DNA from: DASRDB01 sp035652815
GTDB lineage: Bacteria; Chloroflexota; Ktedonobacteria; Ktedonobacterales; Ktedonobacteraceae
DNA: 64,000 nucleotides
Assembly: GCA_035652815.1 (NCBI GenBank)
Contig: DASRDB010000011.1
Location: 124,001 to 188,000 of the forward strand
Direction of reading: 5' to 3'
In this document: piece by piece, positions 8,230-18,695 of the stretch
Layout of the letters: the number at the start of each line of letters is the position of its first letter
How positions within the stretch are numbered: the first letter of the stretch is position 1
Notes under the pieces: model-generated
Database searches by the model: none
Seen by the model: the letters and a program-made list of their open reading frames with translations, nothing else
Told to the model about the DNA's origin: nothing
Translations under genes and position numbers: made by a program

Positions 8230-9603
8230 TTACAATTTTGAACACTCTTCCAAAGCCGACAGAATAACCGGAATATCCCGTTCGCTCGTAGACCAGTTTG
8301 AAAAGGCCGCTCGAATCGCCGGTTTGCCGTCAAAGGTCGTGGGTGTCAGCAAGGCTCTCCCGTCTTCCTTCAGGGCTTCGAGAAAACGATTGCGCCGCTC
8401 GACATCTGCCCCACGTAGCGCGAAGCAGACGATATTCAGCCGGACCGGGGCCAGCAACTCAAAGTGGGGAGATTGCTCAATGCCCTCTCCCAGTTGTTGC
8501 GCCAGGGAGCAGCAGCGGGCGACCATTTCGCGATAACCTGCTTTGCCGTAGGCCATCAGGGTCATCCAGGCGGGTAGAGCGCGAAAACGGCGCGAATCTT
8601 CCGGCGTGCGGTTTGACAGGTCAGGCGCGTTATCTCCCAGGTAGGCCGCGCTGATTTTGAAGACCTGCTGGTTCAAGCGTAAGTGGCGTGTAAAGACAAA
8701 GCCCGAATCATACGGCACGTTGAGCCACTTATGCCCATCAGCCGTAATCGAATCGGCGGCCTCTAATCCACGCAGCAGGTGTGCATGAGCAGGGTCGCAG
8801 GCCGCGAACAGGCCGAATGCTCCATCAACATGCAGCCACGCGCCGTACTGCTGGCACAATGTGGCAACGGATTCCAGGTCGTCGAAATCGCCTGTATTCA
8901 CTTCGCCCGCGCTGGCTATCACAATGGCAGGCGCGCCGTTAAGTTTTGCCAGTCTTTCTTCTAAAGCATGTGGGTCAACAGCCATTCTCCCTGGCAGGCG
9001 CGGAATATATTCCACAACCTTTCTCCCTATGCCCAGCATCGATAAGGCCTTTATCGCGCTGGCATGCGGCGAACCGCCAAGTAAGGGAACGGGCGGCAGT
9101 TGCCATAGCCCCTCTTCTGATATATCGATACCCAGTCGCTCTCCTGCCCATTGACGCGCCGTTCCCAGGGCCACAAAATTTGCCATCGTCGCGCCTGTTA
9201 CAAAGGCTCCTTCAAAGGTGTCAGGAAGGCCAAAGAGTTCGCGTAGCAAGCCCAATGTTTCTCGTTCAACTGTCATCGCGATAGAGTCGCCATCAACTGC
9301 CAGATTTTGATCGTATGCGGAAACCAGCCAATCCCCTACTACCGCCGCCGGAGTGCTGCCGCCTGTTACAAAGCCCAGGTAACGCGGCCCGGCAGAAGCC
9401 GAAAGCAAGTCCTCATATTTTTGGCGAAACGCTGCTATTGCTCCCTCTGCACCCATACCCTCTTCCGGTAATGTATCGTGCGGAAGCGTTTGAAGATTGC
9501 GCCCAACAGGTCGGGTAGCGAGGCTTTCCAAAAACTCACAGGCGGAATTTCGCGCCGTTTCAAGAATTTGCTGTAGATGCTCGTGGTCGTATTGCATGCT
9601 CAT
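8230..9603 (-). CDS. PLP-dependent group II amino acid decarboxylase family protein
   Basis: A fold-type I pyridoxal-phosphate enzyme of the aromatic-L-amino-acid / glutamate decarboxylase family, about 457 residues. The cofactor-binding aspartate lies in WLHVDGAFG near residue 260, and the Schiff-base lysine in TADGHKWLN is about residue 292. FVTGATMANF also fits the cofactor-binding part. The longest frame starts 17 codons earlier, but AAGGAG lies ideally before the ATG at 9603, so I chose that start. The amino acid substrate is not clear. It precedes psuG on the same strand with a gap of about 70 bases, which may or may not reflect cotranscription. Confidence 0.9.
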   Translation of the reverse strand: MSMQYDHEHLQQILETARNSACEFLESLATRPVGRNLQTLPHDTLPEEGMGAEGAIAAFRQKYEDLLSASAGPRYLGFVTGGSTPAAVVGDWLVSAYDQNLAVDGDSIAMTVERETLGLLRELFGLPDTFEGAFVTGATMANFVALGTARQWAGERLGIDISEEGLWQLPPVPLLGGSPHASAIKALSMLGIGRKVVEYIPRLPGRMAVDPHALEERLAKLNGAPAIVIASAGEVNTGDFDDLESVATLCQQYGAWLHVDGAFGLFAACDPAHAHLLRGLEAADSITADGHKWLNVPYDSGFVFTRHLRLNQQVFKISAAYLGDNAPDLSNRTPEDSRRFRALPAWMTLMAYGKAGYREMVARCCSLAQQLGEGIEQSPHFELLAPVRLNIVCFALRGADVERRNRFLEALKEDGRALLTPTTFDGKPAIRAAFSNWSTSERDIPVILSALEECSKL

Positions 9604-9943
9604 ATCGTTTGCTCCTTGCTTGCCAGTAAGATGCATATTGTTGAATATAAACAAGAAATTGGGGAAAAGATAGGGCCATCACACTTATACTGGTTGGGCC
9701 AATTTGGTAGTCATCCGCAACCAGGGCGGCGCAAGCGCCCTCCCCGCCCCACACGGCCTCTCCCGCCCCTACACCCAGGTGCTATCTTTTGCACACGCAA
9801 ACCCTCGCATCATCCTTCAAAAAATGGGATAAACAACAATGTGAACCTTTTTCCCCAACCTTGCTACTAACAGGGTGTGGAACGAAATCTATGTTCCGCA
9901 TTTTCATGAGCAAAATCTATGAAAGGATGAGCAGAAACAATTT
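9604..9943. other. gene-less divergent intergenic region
   Basis: This gap separates the decarboxylase gene from the ABC exporter genes. It contains a GC-rich patch around 9720-9780 with CAGGGCGGCGCAAGCGCCCT, which looks like a remnant of another palindromic repeat family. GGAAC and GTTCC near 9878-9897 form a short inverted repeat ahead of the ABC operon. I see no gene. Confidence 0.5.
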
Positions 9944-10917
<974 letters not shown>

Positions 10918-10918
<1 letters not shown>

Positions 10919-11865
10919 TGAGCGCAGTTATCACAACCCCTACCACCGAACAGATGCAGGTACATAAGGCAACCCCCAGTTTCTTCGGGCTGGTGCGCGG
11001 CGAATTTTTCAAACTCTCGCGCCAGTGGACGACCTGGATTCTGTTTGTGCTGCTGCTCGGCACGTTTGTCCTGCCTATCATCGTTGAGGCCACCGGGGCC
11101 GACATAAAAGACCGCATTAACGCGGACGCGCTGCACTTTTACTATAACCAGTTGGGTATTACCATGTCGATCCTGCGCGTCTTCAGCGGCATCTTCCTAC
11201 TGATTGTGACAGCGCGAGTCATCGGACTGGAATACCAGCTTGGCACCATTCGCGTCCTGCTCTCGCGTGGCGTCGGTCGCCTGCAACTGCTTTTCGCCAA
11301 ACTGCTGACCGTTGTGCTGGTCGCCCTGGCAATCATCGCGCTTGGCATTCTGATTAACTACCTGCTGACTATTCTCATGGTCTCCGCCATCATAGGCAAC
11401 CTCGATTCATTGAGCAAGCTGACCTCACAGTTCTGGTCGGATGCCTGGGTCTATGTCTGGTACACCCTCTTGAATGCAGGAGTCAGCATTCTGCTGGCGA
11501 CTGCGGCAGCCGTTGTTGGCCGTTCGCTCTCCTTCGGACTGAGCGCGGCGCTGGTCTTTTTCCCCATCGACAACTTCGGCACGCTCATCATGAATCTGGC
11601 CTTTCGTATCACCCATAGCGACTTCTGGCTAAGCATCACAGCCTACTTCCTGGGACCGAACCTGAACGTAATGCCCACTGTACTCACTTCAGGCCGCGTT
11701 GATTCAATAGGGGCAACGCCGTTATACCTGGTTGATCCTCAAACGAATCAGGCACATGGCATCCTGGTTGATGGCACGCAAACCCTGGTTGTGGCTGCTG
11801 TATATGCTGCCATTTTCGCGATAGCGGCTATATGGTTGACGTGGAAACGGGATGTTAAAGAGTAA
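10918..11865 (+). CDS. ABC-2 type permease subunit
   Basis: A 315-residue integral membrane protein with about six membrane segments, the first near residues 38-58 and the last at about 288-308. A large extracytoplasmic loop follows the first segment. This fits ABC-2 permeases of the type paired with NatA-like ATPases. It overlaps the ATPase gene by one base and ends 1 base before a strong bidirectional terminator. Transport direction is probably outward, of a drug, lipid or peptide, but the substrate is not visible. Confidence 0.85.
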
Positions 11866-11866
11866 G

Positions 11867-11923
11867 AATGAACAGAAAAATGGTTCCTGACCGCCCTGGT
11901 CAGGAACCATTTTTCTGTTCATT
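11867..11923. terminator. long bidirectional terminator
   Basis: A perfect 26-base stem, beginning AATGAACAGAAAAATGGTTC, closes on a five-base loop. It lies between convergent genes, and its right edge overlaps the nadE stop codon by two bases. The A-run and T-run within the arms give U-tracts in both directions. Confidence 0.9.
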
Positions 11924-13691
11924 AAATCAACCCTCGATACTGATTAGTAATCGGCAACCGCCTATCACGCCCAAAAGCCCTGGTTGTGATCTTCACGCCA
12001 GGAGGGGCCTGCCTTCGCTTGTATTCGCTGGTATCCACTAATCGCATGACGCGCTCGATGGTTTTGCGGTCGAAACCCATTGCCAGCATCTCCTCGAAGC
12101 TGCGATCTTCCTCGACGTAGGCTTTCAGGATGGGGTCGAGGATGTCGTAGGGCGGCAGGCTGTCGGTGTCCTGCTGGCCCGGCCTCAATTCGGCGGAGGG
12201 CGGCTTCTCGATGACCGACCGGGGGATGACCGGTTTCTCGCTCAGAGAGTTGCGATAGCGGGCCAGTTCGTAGACCAGCGTTTTCAACACGTCCTTGATT
12301 ACGGCGAAGCCGCCCGCCATATCGCCGTAGAGCGTGCTATAGCCCGTCGCCATCTCGGATTTGTTGCCCGTTGTCAGCACCAGGGAACCCCCTTTGTTGG
12401 AGATTGCCATGAGGATGTTGCCGCGAATACGAGCCTGCAGGTTCTCGGCTGCCAGTCCAGGGTCGCCTTCGCCGAAAGCGGGTTGCAGCATTTTGAGCGA
12501 GGTGCGGAAGGTTTCTTCGATGGGGATGGTGAGCATCTGTATGCCCAGGTTGCCGGCGAGTTCCTGCGCGTCGGTGCGGCTGCCTTCGGATGAATAGCCA
12601 GACGGCATCGAGACGCCCAGCACGTTTTCTGGCCCCAGCGCGTCTACGGCGATAGCGGCAACCAGCGAGGAGTCGATGCCGCCCGAGAGGCCGATGACGA
12701 CCTGCTTGAAATTGTTTTTGCGCACGTAATCGCCCGTACACAGCACCAGCGCCGAGTAAATCTCTTGCAGGCGACTCATCTTCGGCTCAATTCGCTGCTT
12801 CGCTCCCAGCACGACATGCGATTCTTCCATCGCAGGCGACATGGTGGGTCTGCGCGTGATATCGATAACCGGTACGTCTTCGTCATGCACGTGCAGGCGT
12901 TCCTGGCGGCGGCGCGGGTCGTGCAGCCGTGTGCGGAACACCGAGGCCGTGTCGAGGTCAACGGTCAGCATGTCCTCTGCGAACTCTTTGCCGCGCGCGA
13001 TCAGCATTCCCTGCTCGTTGAAGACCATACTGCCGCCATCGAAGACCAGTTCATCCTGTCCGCCGACGAGGTTGAGATAGGCCACAATCACACCGTTGTC
13101 CGCCGCCCGCGTTGCCAGCATTTCCTGGCGGAAAATCCCTTTCTCGGCATAATAGGGCGAGCCGTTAATGTTGATAATCACCTCGGCCCCCGCGTGCGCC
13201 TGCATGGTCATTGGCCCGGTCGGATACCAGACATCCTCACAGATATTGATGCCGACATGCACGCCATTAATCAGAAAGATGGGGGCCTTGCGGCCCGCCT
13301 GGAAGTAGCGATTCTCGTCGAAGACGCCGTAGTTGGGCAGGTAATGTTTATGATATCTCCCATAAAGCTTTCCCTCGTAAACGACTGCCGCCGCGTTATA
13401 AATATCATGGTCGCGATCCACAAAGCCGATCACCGAAACCAGCTCCGGTAGTTCCCGGCTTGCCTCGATCAACTCTTCAAGCTTGCGCAAATTGGCATCC
13501 ACAAAGCCCGGTTTGAGTAGCAAATCTTCCGGCGGGTAGCCCGTCAGTGCCAGTTCGGGAAAAGCGACTAGATGCGCCCCTGCGGCATGGGCCTCGCGCA
13601 TGGCGGCCAGGATTCTTTGCGCGTTGCGTTCCAGTTGCCCAACGGTCACGTTTACCTGTGCAAGCGCAACGCGAAGCGGTATGATATTCAT
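11922..13691 (-). CDS. nadE: glutamine-dependent NAD+ synthetase
   Basis: This 589-residue enzyme makes NAD+ from deamido-NAD+, ATP and glutamine. The N-terminal nitrilase-type glutaminase has the catalytic triad E46 (FPELALTGYPPEDLL), K115 (KHYLPNYGVFDE) and C151 (GINICEDVWYP). The C-terminal synthetase has the ATP-pyrophosphatase loop GLSGGIDSSLVAA and TGNKSEMATGYSTLYGDMAG. All key residues are present, so it should use glutamine directly. It is divergent from a small membrane protein gene with a 39-base gap, and shares a terminator with the ABC exporter operon. Confidence 0.97.
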   Translation of the reverse strand: MNIIPLRVALAQVNVTVGQLERNAQRILAAMREAHAAGAHLVAFPELALTGYPPEDLLLKPGFVDANLRKLEELIEASRELPELVSVIGFVDRDHDIYNAAAVVYEGKLYGRYHKHYLPNYGVFDENRYFQAGRKAPIFLINGVHVGINICEDVWYPTGPMTMQAHAGAEVIININGSPYYAEKGIFRQEMLATRAADNGVIVAYLNLVGGQDELVFDGGSMVFNEQGMLIARGKEFAEDMLTVDLDTASVFRTRLHDPRRRQERLHVHDEDVPVIDITRRPTMSPAMEESHVVLGAKQRIEPKMSRLQEIYSALVLCTGDYVRKNNFKQVVIGLSGGIDSSLVAAIAVDALGPENVLGVSMPSGYSSEGSRTDAQELAGNLGIQMLTIPIEETFRTSLKMLQPAFGEGDPGLAAENLQARIRGNILMAISNKGGSLVLTTGNKSEMATGYSTLYGDMAGGFAVIKDVLKTLVYELARYRNSLSEKPVIPRSVIEKPPSAELRPGQQDTDSLPPYDILDPILKAYVEEDRSFEEMLAMGFDRKTIERVMRLVDTSEYKRRQAPPGVKITTRAFGRDRRLPITNQYRGLI

Positions 13692-13730
13692 CAGTACATT
13701 CCTTTCTGCTTCCAGGGAGTTTCTTTACAC

Positions 13731-14234
13731 ATGGATATACAACTTTATATCATACACGTTGTCCCGTTTATTCTGATTGTCTATTTCGCCTTTGTTCTCT
13801 TCATGCATCCAGCCGGGAAAGTGGTGCTGGCCTCGATCATTGGCGGGCTGCTCATGGCGGTTATCAACATGCTGGGCGATCTCGCCGCTTATTATGCCGC
13901 CATATGGCATTATACCGCCAGCGGACTGGTTTTGCACCTGCCACTGCCTTTCTACCTCACGCAATGGCTCATCTACGGCGGTCTGGCTTATCTGCTGATC
14001 TGGCGTCTGTGGGGCGGACGCTGGCGCGGCCTCGCTATTTTCATCCTGGTCGGCACGCCCCTGATCGGCTTTGGCCGCGACCTGCTCAATACGCTGGTCA
14101 CGCACTCCAGCTTTCTGGATTGGAATAGCCCACTCGCCGGGCCGTTAGATTTCTTGCTGTGGGTGATTATGTTTTACGCCGGATATGCACTGTTTAGAAG
14201 GCTTGCTCCTGAACCCGAGAAGGCGGAAGAATAA
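13731..14234 (+). CDS. hypothetical multi-pass membrane protein
   Basis: A protein of 167 residues with about five hydrophobic segments and a short charged tail rich in glutamate. The longest frame begins 53 codons upstream inside nadE on the other strand. I prefer the ATG at 13731, preceded by CAGGGAG and giving a membrane segment from the first residues. I do not recognise the family. It runs convergently into the anchored protein gene at 14238 with only three bases between the stop codons. Confidence 0.7.
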   Translation: MDIQLYIIHVVPFILIVYFAFVLFMHPAGKVVLASIIGGLLMAVINMLGDLAAYYAAIWHYTASGLVLHLPLPFYLTQWLIYGGLAYLLIWRLWGGRWRGLAIFILVGTPLIGFGRDLLNTLVTHSSFLDWNSPLAGPLDFLLWVIMFYAGYALFRRLAPEPEKAEE

Positions 14235-14237
14235 AGA

Positions 14238-15590
14238 CTACGATGGCAATTTCGCCTGCCGCATGATTTGCTGCGCGATACTCTGCTCATAGGATGTCGC
14301 CTTCGGAAATTCCGTAAAGGTGCGTTGCGCGGCAACATCCAGCGTCAGCAACACGCCGAAGCGGTAGAGGCAGTGGAAAAGCGGTTTGGGATTGGCAACA
14401 GGAGTTTCGCTGTTTCCCTGCGCTGGCGTGGCCTCAAGCAGGCAACCTGCCGCGCCATTGCTGCCGGATGTTCCCGTCCAGAAGACAGACTGAGTTGAAG
14501 CATTTGTGGGAATGTTTGTTCCTATGTATTGATTGTTATTGGCGAAGTTGACGGCGGGTATGCAGTAAGGGCTGGAGCCTACGAAACTCTCCGCATTCGG
14601 ACCGGGCCGGGTTGATACATGCCATTGCGCACCATCCCAGGTGATATAGAGCGGCATCAAAAATTCATTACCGAGATTATCTGCCTCATCTGGCTGGTTA
14701 TCTGCTATGACCTGACCGCTTTGAGTGGTATATGTCCAACTTACATTGATCACTCCCATGACGTCCCAACTTGTGCTTGATGAAATGGACGATGATGTGT
14801 CTAATGAACAAAATATATGGCAGTCCTGCCCATTGAAGGAGCAGCTATTTACCCCCATATACACTTCGCCCTGGCAGGTCTTGTTTGAGGCCTGATTAGT
14901 GTCTAGTTGAAAATGCATGGTGGCTTTCAGTGGCGCAGTTGCTGTAGCAATGTACTGGTTGTTTGCGCTCGAGAGGCTGGCGTAGTATTCACCTGGTTGC
15001 ACTGTATCGCTGGCAGTCAGCGCGTCCAGGGCTGTTTGTGCCGCTTTGACCAGCGCATCGTGTTGTGCGGCGGGTAGATTCGTCATTGAGGCCGAGAATG
15101 TAATCACGTAGGCATGTAGCCCGGCGTATTGGCCCTTTTGAACCTGCACCGGATCATTTGCCAGGCAGTTCTCTTCATTGACAGATGGCGGCACAATCAG
15201 CGTGCAGTGCTGCGTGACAAATGGAGCGGCGTTCCAGGCAATATCATGCGTACCTGCTGATAATGCCAGTGGCGCGTCTGCAGCCGGGTCGGCAGGTAGA
15301 TGCTTTTGTGCGTGCCCATCGATGGCGATAGTTCCCCAGCCGGGCGATGTTTGCACGTAGAAGAGGTTGCTGCCGGGAACGAGGGTCGGTGTGGGAGTAG
15401 GGGAGAAAACCCTGGCACCCGATAGTGTATGAGAAAGAAAGAGGCCGCCGACGATAATTACTATCAGGGCTAAGAAAATGCCTGTGATAATCCAGGGACG
15501 CCGCGAGTGCCTGGGCGGCTCCTGGTCCTCGTCATCATGAAAATAGTCATCTAAATAATTTAGCCTGTCATCATCTAATTCATCGCTCAT
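14238..15590 (-). CDS. membrane-anchored extracytoplasmic protein, unknown function
   Basis: A 450-residue protein with an acidic cytoplasmic head of about 30 residues (DDDRLNYLDDYFHDDEDQE), one membrane span at about residues 33-53, then a large outer domain rich in Ser, Thr, Asn and Gln. The outer part contains several cysteines (CHIFC, CSFNGQDC, CIPAVNF) that could pair outside the cell. I recognise no catalytic motif. The same architecture (charged head, single span, S/T/N-rich ectodomain) is seen in the protein at 25699-26832, suggesting a class of surface-exposed proteins. Confidence 0.7.
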   Translation of the reverse strand: MSDELDDDRLNYLDDYFHDDEDQEPPRHSRRPWIITGIFLALIVIIVGGLFLSHTLSGARVFSPTPTPTLVPGSNLFYVQTSPGWGTIAIDGHAQKHLPADPAADAPLALSAGTHDIAWNAAPFVTQHCTLIVPPSVNEENCLANDPVQVQKGQYAGLHAYVITFSASMTNLPAAQHDALVKAAQTALDALTASDTVQPGEYYASLSSANNQYIATATAPLKATMHFQLDTNQASNKTCQGEVYMGVNSCSFNGQDCHIFCSLDTSSSISSSTSWDVMGVINVSWTYTTQSGQVIADNQPDEADNLGNEFLMPLYITWDGAQWHVSTRPGPNAESFVGSSPYCIPAVNFANNNQYIGTNIPTNASTQSVFWTGTSGSNGAAGCLLEATPAQGNSETPVANPKPLFHCLYRFGVLLTLDVAAQRTFTEFPKATSYEQSIAQQIMRQAKLPS

Positions 15591-15637
15591 CGGCGTTTCT
15601 CCGCTGCATCATTTGCCACGAAAAAGCCCCGCTCGCC

Positions 15638-15724
15638 TGTCATCCTGAGCGCAGCGAAGGATCTCCGTTGCCCAGTAGGATCGCATGCCCACACAGGAGA
15701 TCCTTCGCTGCGCTCAGGATGACA
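15638..15724. repeat. palindromic repeat R1
   Basis: Typical R1 core with TGTCATCCTGAGCGCAGCG arms and a variable centre, between two genes on the same (minus) strand. Confidence 0.85.
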
Positions 15725-15810
15725 TCGGAAGGCAGATTTTAATGGCAAGCTGTTTATTGGAACAGACGCTAATGAGCGACATGTATTGCATGTCGGGGCA
15801 TGAAGACGTT

Positions 15811-16611
15811 TTATTTCTCTACAAACGCCACCAATCGGCAGAAGGCCGCCTCACCGCCGTTGAACTTCCAGGGGAAGCAGCCGATCCAGACGCGCTGATC
15901 CAGCACCTCGTCAATCATGCCGCCCGCGTTCTCTACGTGGAAGACGCCGTAAGGGAACATGTCGTAGTGCATGAGTTGCAGGTCGTCATCGGGCCAGATT
16001 TCTTCGAGCGGCCTGCCGAGATGCTGCGCGCATTTCGCAGCGAGGTCGGGGCGCACTTTGCGAATGACCGTGTTCATGGGGTGGTCCATTGAACCGGCAT
16101 CGATGGCAAACCAGGAAATCTTGCGTTCCAGCACCCAGTTGACGAACTCGCGGATGGGGCCAGGGTGTTTGATGAAGTAGCGCGTCTCATCGGGCTGGCT
16201 TTCGCCGTACCAGTTGCTCGGATAATATTTGTGATAGCCGGTATGCACCACCACGATATCGCCTGGCTGAATACGCAGGCCCGTCTTGCGCTCCCAGTCC
16301 TCAAAGTGCTTCGAGGTATAAATATCGTAGTCGCCGATGCCCATTGCCTCCAGGTCTACCACCACGCCCGGCCCCACCAGCTTATCCAGTGGAATGCTGC
16401 CGATATCCTGCCCATTGGTGATAAAGTGCAGCGGCGCGTCCAGGTGCGTTCCTACATGCAGGGTCGATGAAATATGCTGGCCGCCCACTTTGTCAAAGGC
16501 CACGCGCTTGATCCATTTGATTGTCGGCCCCTCGTAGGTAGCGAAGCCGGGCGTGTGTATGTCCCAGTTCTGGGACAGGTCAAGCACACGCATATTACTA
16601 AGATCGAGCAT
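15811..16611 (-). CDS. cyclase family protein (kynurenine formamidase-like metal hydrolase)
   Basis: The protein is about 266 residues and belongs to the KynB/arylformamidase 'cyclase' family. The metal-binding signature HVGTHLDAPLHF is present, followed by DIVVVHTGYHKYY and a conserved late region FAIDAGSMDHP. Members hydrolyse N-formylkynurenine, isatin or related amides and lactones. The open frame extends 41 codons further upstream, but that extension is translated repeat sequence. The ATG at 16611 has AAGGAGG at ideal spacing, so the extension is rejected. No tryptophan-catabolic genes are adjacent, so the substrate is open. Confidence 0.88.
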   Translation of the reverse strand: MLDLSNMRVLDLSQNWDIHTPGFATYEGPTIKWIKRVAFDKVGGQHISSTLHVGTHLDAPLHFITNGQDIGSIPLDKLVGPGVVVDLEAMGIGDYDIYTSKHFEDWERKTGLRIQPGDIVVVHTGYHKYYPSNWYGESQPDETRYFIKHPGPIREFVNWVLERKISWFAIDAGSMDHPMNTVIRKVRPDLAAKCAQHLGRPLEEIWPDDDLQLMHYDMFPYGVFHVENAGGMIDEVLDQRVWIGCFPWKFNGGEAAFCRLVAFVEK

Positions 16612-16641
16612 TAAAATGTTTCCTCCTTGTAAAATAAATAG

Positions 16642-16806
16642 GGATAGAGGCGCGATGTTGAATGTTGACAAAAGAATGGAGAATTCTCTTGTAGGGACGC
16701 GATGAATCGCGTCCACCCCGGCACATTGGTACACACGACAGACGAGGTGGACGCGATGAATCGCGTCCCTACATATTTATTAACATTCATCATTGCGCCT
16801 CTATCC
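16642..16806. repeat. composite palindromic repeat with R2 core
   Basis: Outer arms GGATAGAGGCGC and GCGCCTCTATCC enclose middle arms based on GAATGTTGACAA and TTAACATTC. These enclose the R2 core (16690-16773), TGTAGGGACGCGATGAATCG plus complement. It is the same nested design as the element at 25439-25627 but with a different innermost unit. Confidence 0.85.
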
Positions 16807-16834
16807 ACGAACAAACCTGTACAAGAAAATTGTA

Positions 16835-18490
16835 TCACTTCCCCTGATTCTCGACTGCCGAGAAGATGATCTGGTCGATCAATTGCTCGACGGGTGCGCG
16901 ATCATCGGTAAAGTAGGGTGTGCGATCCTTCTCTTCACGGATGTTGCCATATTGAGTGCTTTCCTGCGCCACCGCTTGCAGCAGCGAATTGTTTAAGAGG
17001 CTGGTATTTGCCACAAAGTTTCCCAGTTTCGTTGGCGCATTGGTGCCAATAATCAGGCTGTTGGTGAAACGAGCCGTATCGATGATGTAGACGTTGGGAA
17101 ACACCGAATGCATGGTCTCAGCCAGTGCCGAAACCAGCCGGAAGTCGCTCCCGGTACGCCCCGCGTTGATGACCGTCACTCCTGTTGGCGTGAGGTGAGC
17201 GCGCACCTCGGAGAAAAATTCCTGCGTCGTCAACTGGAATGGCACGTAGGGCTGCTGGTAGGCGTCGATGGCGATTACATCATATTTGTTGCTGGTGGTA
17301 TTCAGCCAGTAGCGCCCATCCTGCACAATCACATGCAGGTTTGGCTCGTTCATGTGAAAATACTGGCGCGCCAGTTCAACAATTGTTCCATCCAGTTCCA
17401 CGCCATCAATTGGTATCGGGCCGTAAGCCTCCGTGAAATCCCGCACTGCCGTTCCCGCGCCCAGGCCGATAACCGCGACATGCTTCACCATGTTCTGTGT
17501 AAAGGGCGGATTGTTGAAATAGGGCGCGATCATGAAATAGTCCCAGGGGCCGCCGGTCAGGATATGCGTGGGACTGTAGATGGAGTGGATGCCGACCCCT
17601 TCGTTCAAAATCAACTGTGTCTCGTCTCCCACCTGTACGACCTGGATGTAGTTGTAGACCGACTCCCGCTCAGTAATCAGCGTCCCGCCGCCGTTGCTGC
17701 CAAACGCCGGTTTAATCGGCCCCTGCATGGTGAAAATCGATAAGGCCATTGGTATCAACAGCAGGAGCGAAAGCAGCCGCTTATTCACACCGCGCTTGCG
17801 TCCACCTGGAAAATTCGCGCGCGAGCTTGCCAGCCCGATCACCGAGACGATCAGCAGCGCAACCGCGAAAGTGAAAAATGTCTTATAAGTTCCTATATTG
17901 GGAATGAGCCAGAGAACGGGCAGGAATGTCCCCAGAATGCTTCCCGCCGTCGAGATAGCATACAGTTGTCCGGCGGTGCTGCCCGATTTTCCCACCTGCT
18001 CGATACGCAGCCGGATAGCAAACGGCGAGACGCATCCAAGCAGGATCATCGGCAGCGCAAACAGCAGGATTACCGAGACGAGCGAGCCGTAAAAAACGCC
18101 TACCGAGTAGGTCGCGAACGAACTCTGCGACCAGTGCAGAATGGGCCGCGAAAGGAAAGGAATGAGGCTGATTAAAAAGGCTGCTATGGTGGTCATGCCG
18201 TATAACGTGGCGGGATACGGATAGCGGTCCGCCAGTCGCCCGCCGATGTAGTAGCCGAGCGTCAAATAGAGCAGGATCAGGCCAATCAAATTTGCCCAGA
18301 CAAACAGCGATGTGCCAAAGTAGGGAGCCAGCAGGCGCGAGGCCGAGAGTTCAACCGCGAGCGAGCAGGCCCCCGCCACAAAAACCAGTACGATCAGCAG
18401 CCACCCCTGAAAGTTGCGTCCAGCCGCAGGCGTCACCACATCCTGCTGCTGAACCTTTGCCTCCTGGGGATTGGAACTGGTGGTAGACAT
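16835..18490 (-). CDS. fused MFS-like membrane / spermidine synthase-like protein
   Basis: A 551-residue protein. Residues about 27-250 carry seven to eight membrane segments, including the ACSLAVELSASRLLAPYFG motif characteristic of the fused MFS/spermidine synthase group. After residue 300 comes a Rossmann domain like polyamine aminopropyltransferases, with VAVIGLGAGTAVRDF, the acidic residues of GVELDGTIVELA, and VIAIDAYQQPYVPFQ. The acid that binds the amine substrate in true spermidine synthases is only partly preserved, so the reaction is uncertain. The family is common in Chloroflexota and deltaproteobacteria but little characterised. It could be a membrane-tethered aminopropyl- or methyltransferase. 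Confidence 0.85.
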   Translation of the reverse strand: MSTTSSNPQEAKVQQQDVVTPAAGRNFQGWLLIVLVFVAGACSLAVELSASRLLAPYFGTSLFVWANLIGLILLYLTLGYYIGGRLADRYPYPATLYGMTTIAAFLISLIPFLSRPILHWSQSSFATYSVGVFYGSLVSVILLFALPMILLGCVSPFAIRLRIEQVGKSGSTAGQLYAISTAGSILGTFLPVLWLIPNIGTYKTFFTFAVALLIVSVIGLASSRANFPGGRKRGVNKRLLSLLLLIPMALSIFTMQGPIKPAFGSNGGGTLITERESVYNYIQVVQVGDETQLILNEGVGIHSIYSPTHILTGGPWDYFMIAPYFNNPPFTQNMVKHVAVIGLGAGTAVRDFTEAYGPIPIDGVELDGTIVELARQYFHMNEPNLHVIVQDGRYWLNTTSNKYDVIAIDAYQQPYVPFQLTTQEFFSEVRAHLTPTGVTVINAGRTGSDFRLVSALAETMHSVFPNVYIIDTARFTNSLIIGTNAPTKLGNFVANTSLLNNSLLQAVAQESTQYGNIREEKDRTPYFTDDRAPVEQLIDQIIFSAVENQGK

Positions 18491-18609
18491 AGAACAACTC
18501 GCTTTCTATTTCTTCCGCGTGGATGCGCTTTTTGGTGTATGTGCAAGCAGTATAGCACCTGGAAAACTAATTGGGTAGGGATTGAAGTAGCTAGAGTGAC
18601 CTTGAGATT

Positions 18610-18688
18610 AGGGCCAGGGCGACCGCAAGGGTACGCCCCTACAATACCCATCAATTGTAGGGCGTACCCTTGCGGTCGCCCTGGCCCT
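18610..18688. repeat. palindromic repeat R4
   Basis: Arms AGGGCCAGGGCGACCGCAAG... and complement, about 36 bases each with a short loop and one base indel (CGCCCC against GGGCG). It lies between two minus-strand genes. Only this copy was found in the window. Confidence 0.8.
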
Positions 18689-18695
18689 GCTGGTG

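Noticed and set aside
16612..16734. N-terminal extension of the cyclase gene
   Set aside because: It encodes R2 repeat peptide (GVDAIHRVPT); a perfect ribosome-binding site precedes ATG 16611. Unlike PurL, this part is simply upstream.
18433..18654. 73-residue minus-strand frame beside R4
   Set aside because: It runs through the palindromic repeat and the start of the spermidine synthase-like gene; no ribosome-binding site or recognisable domain.
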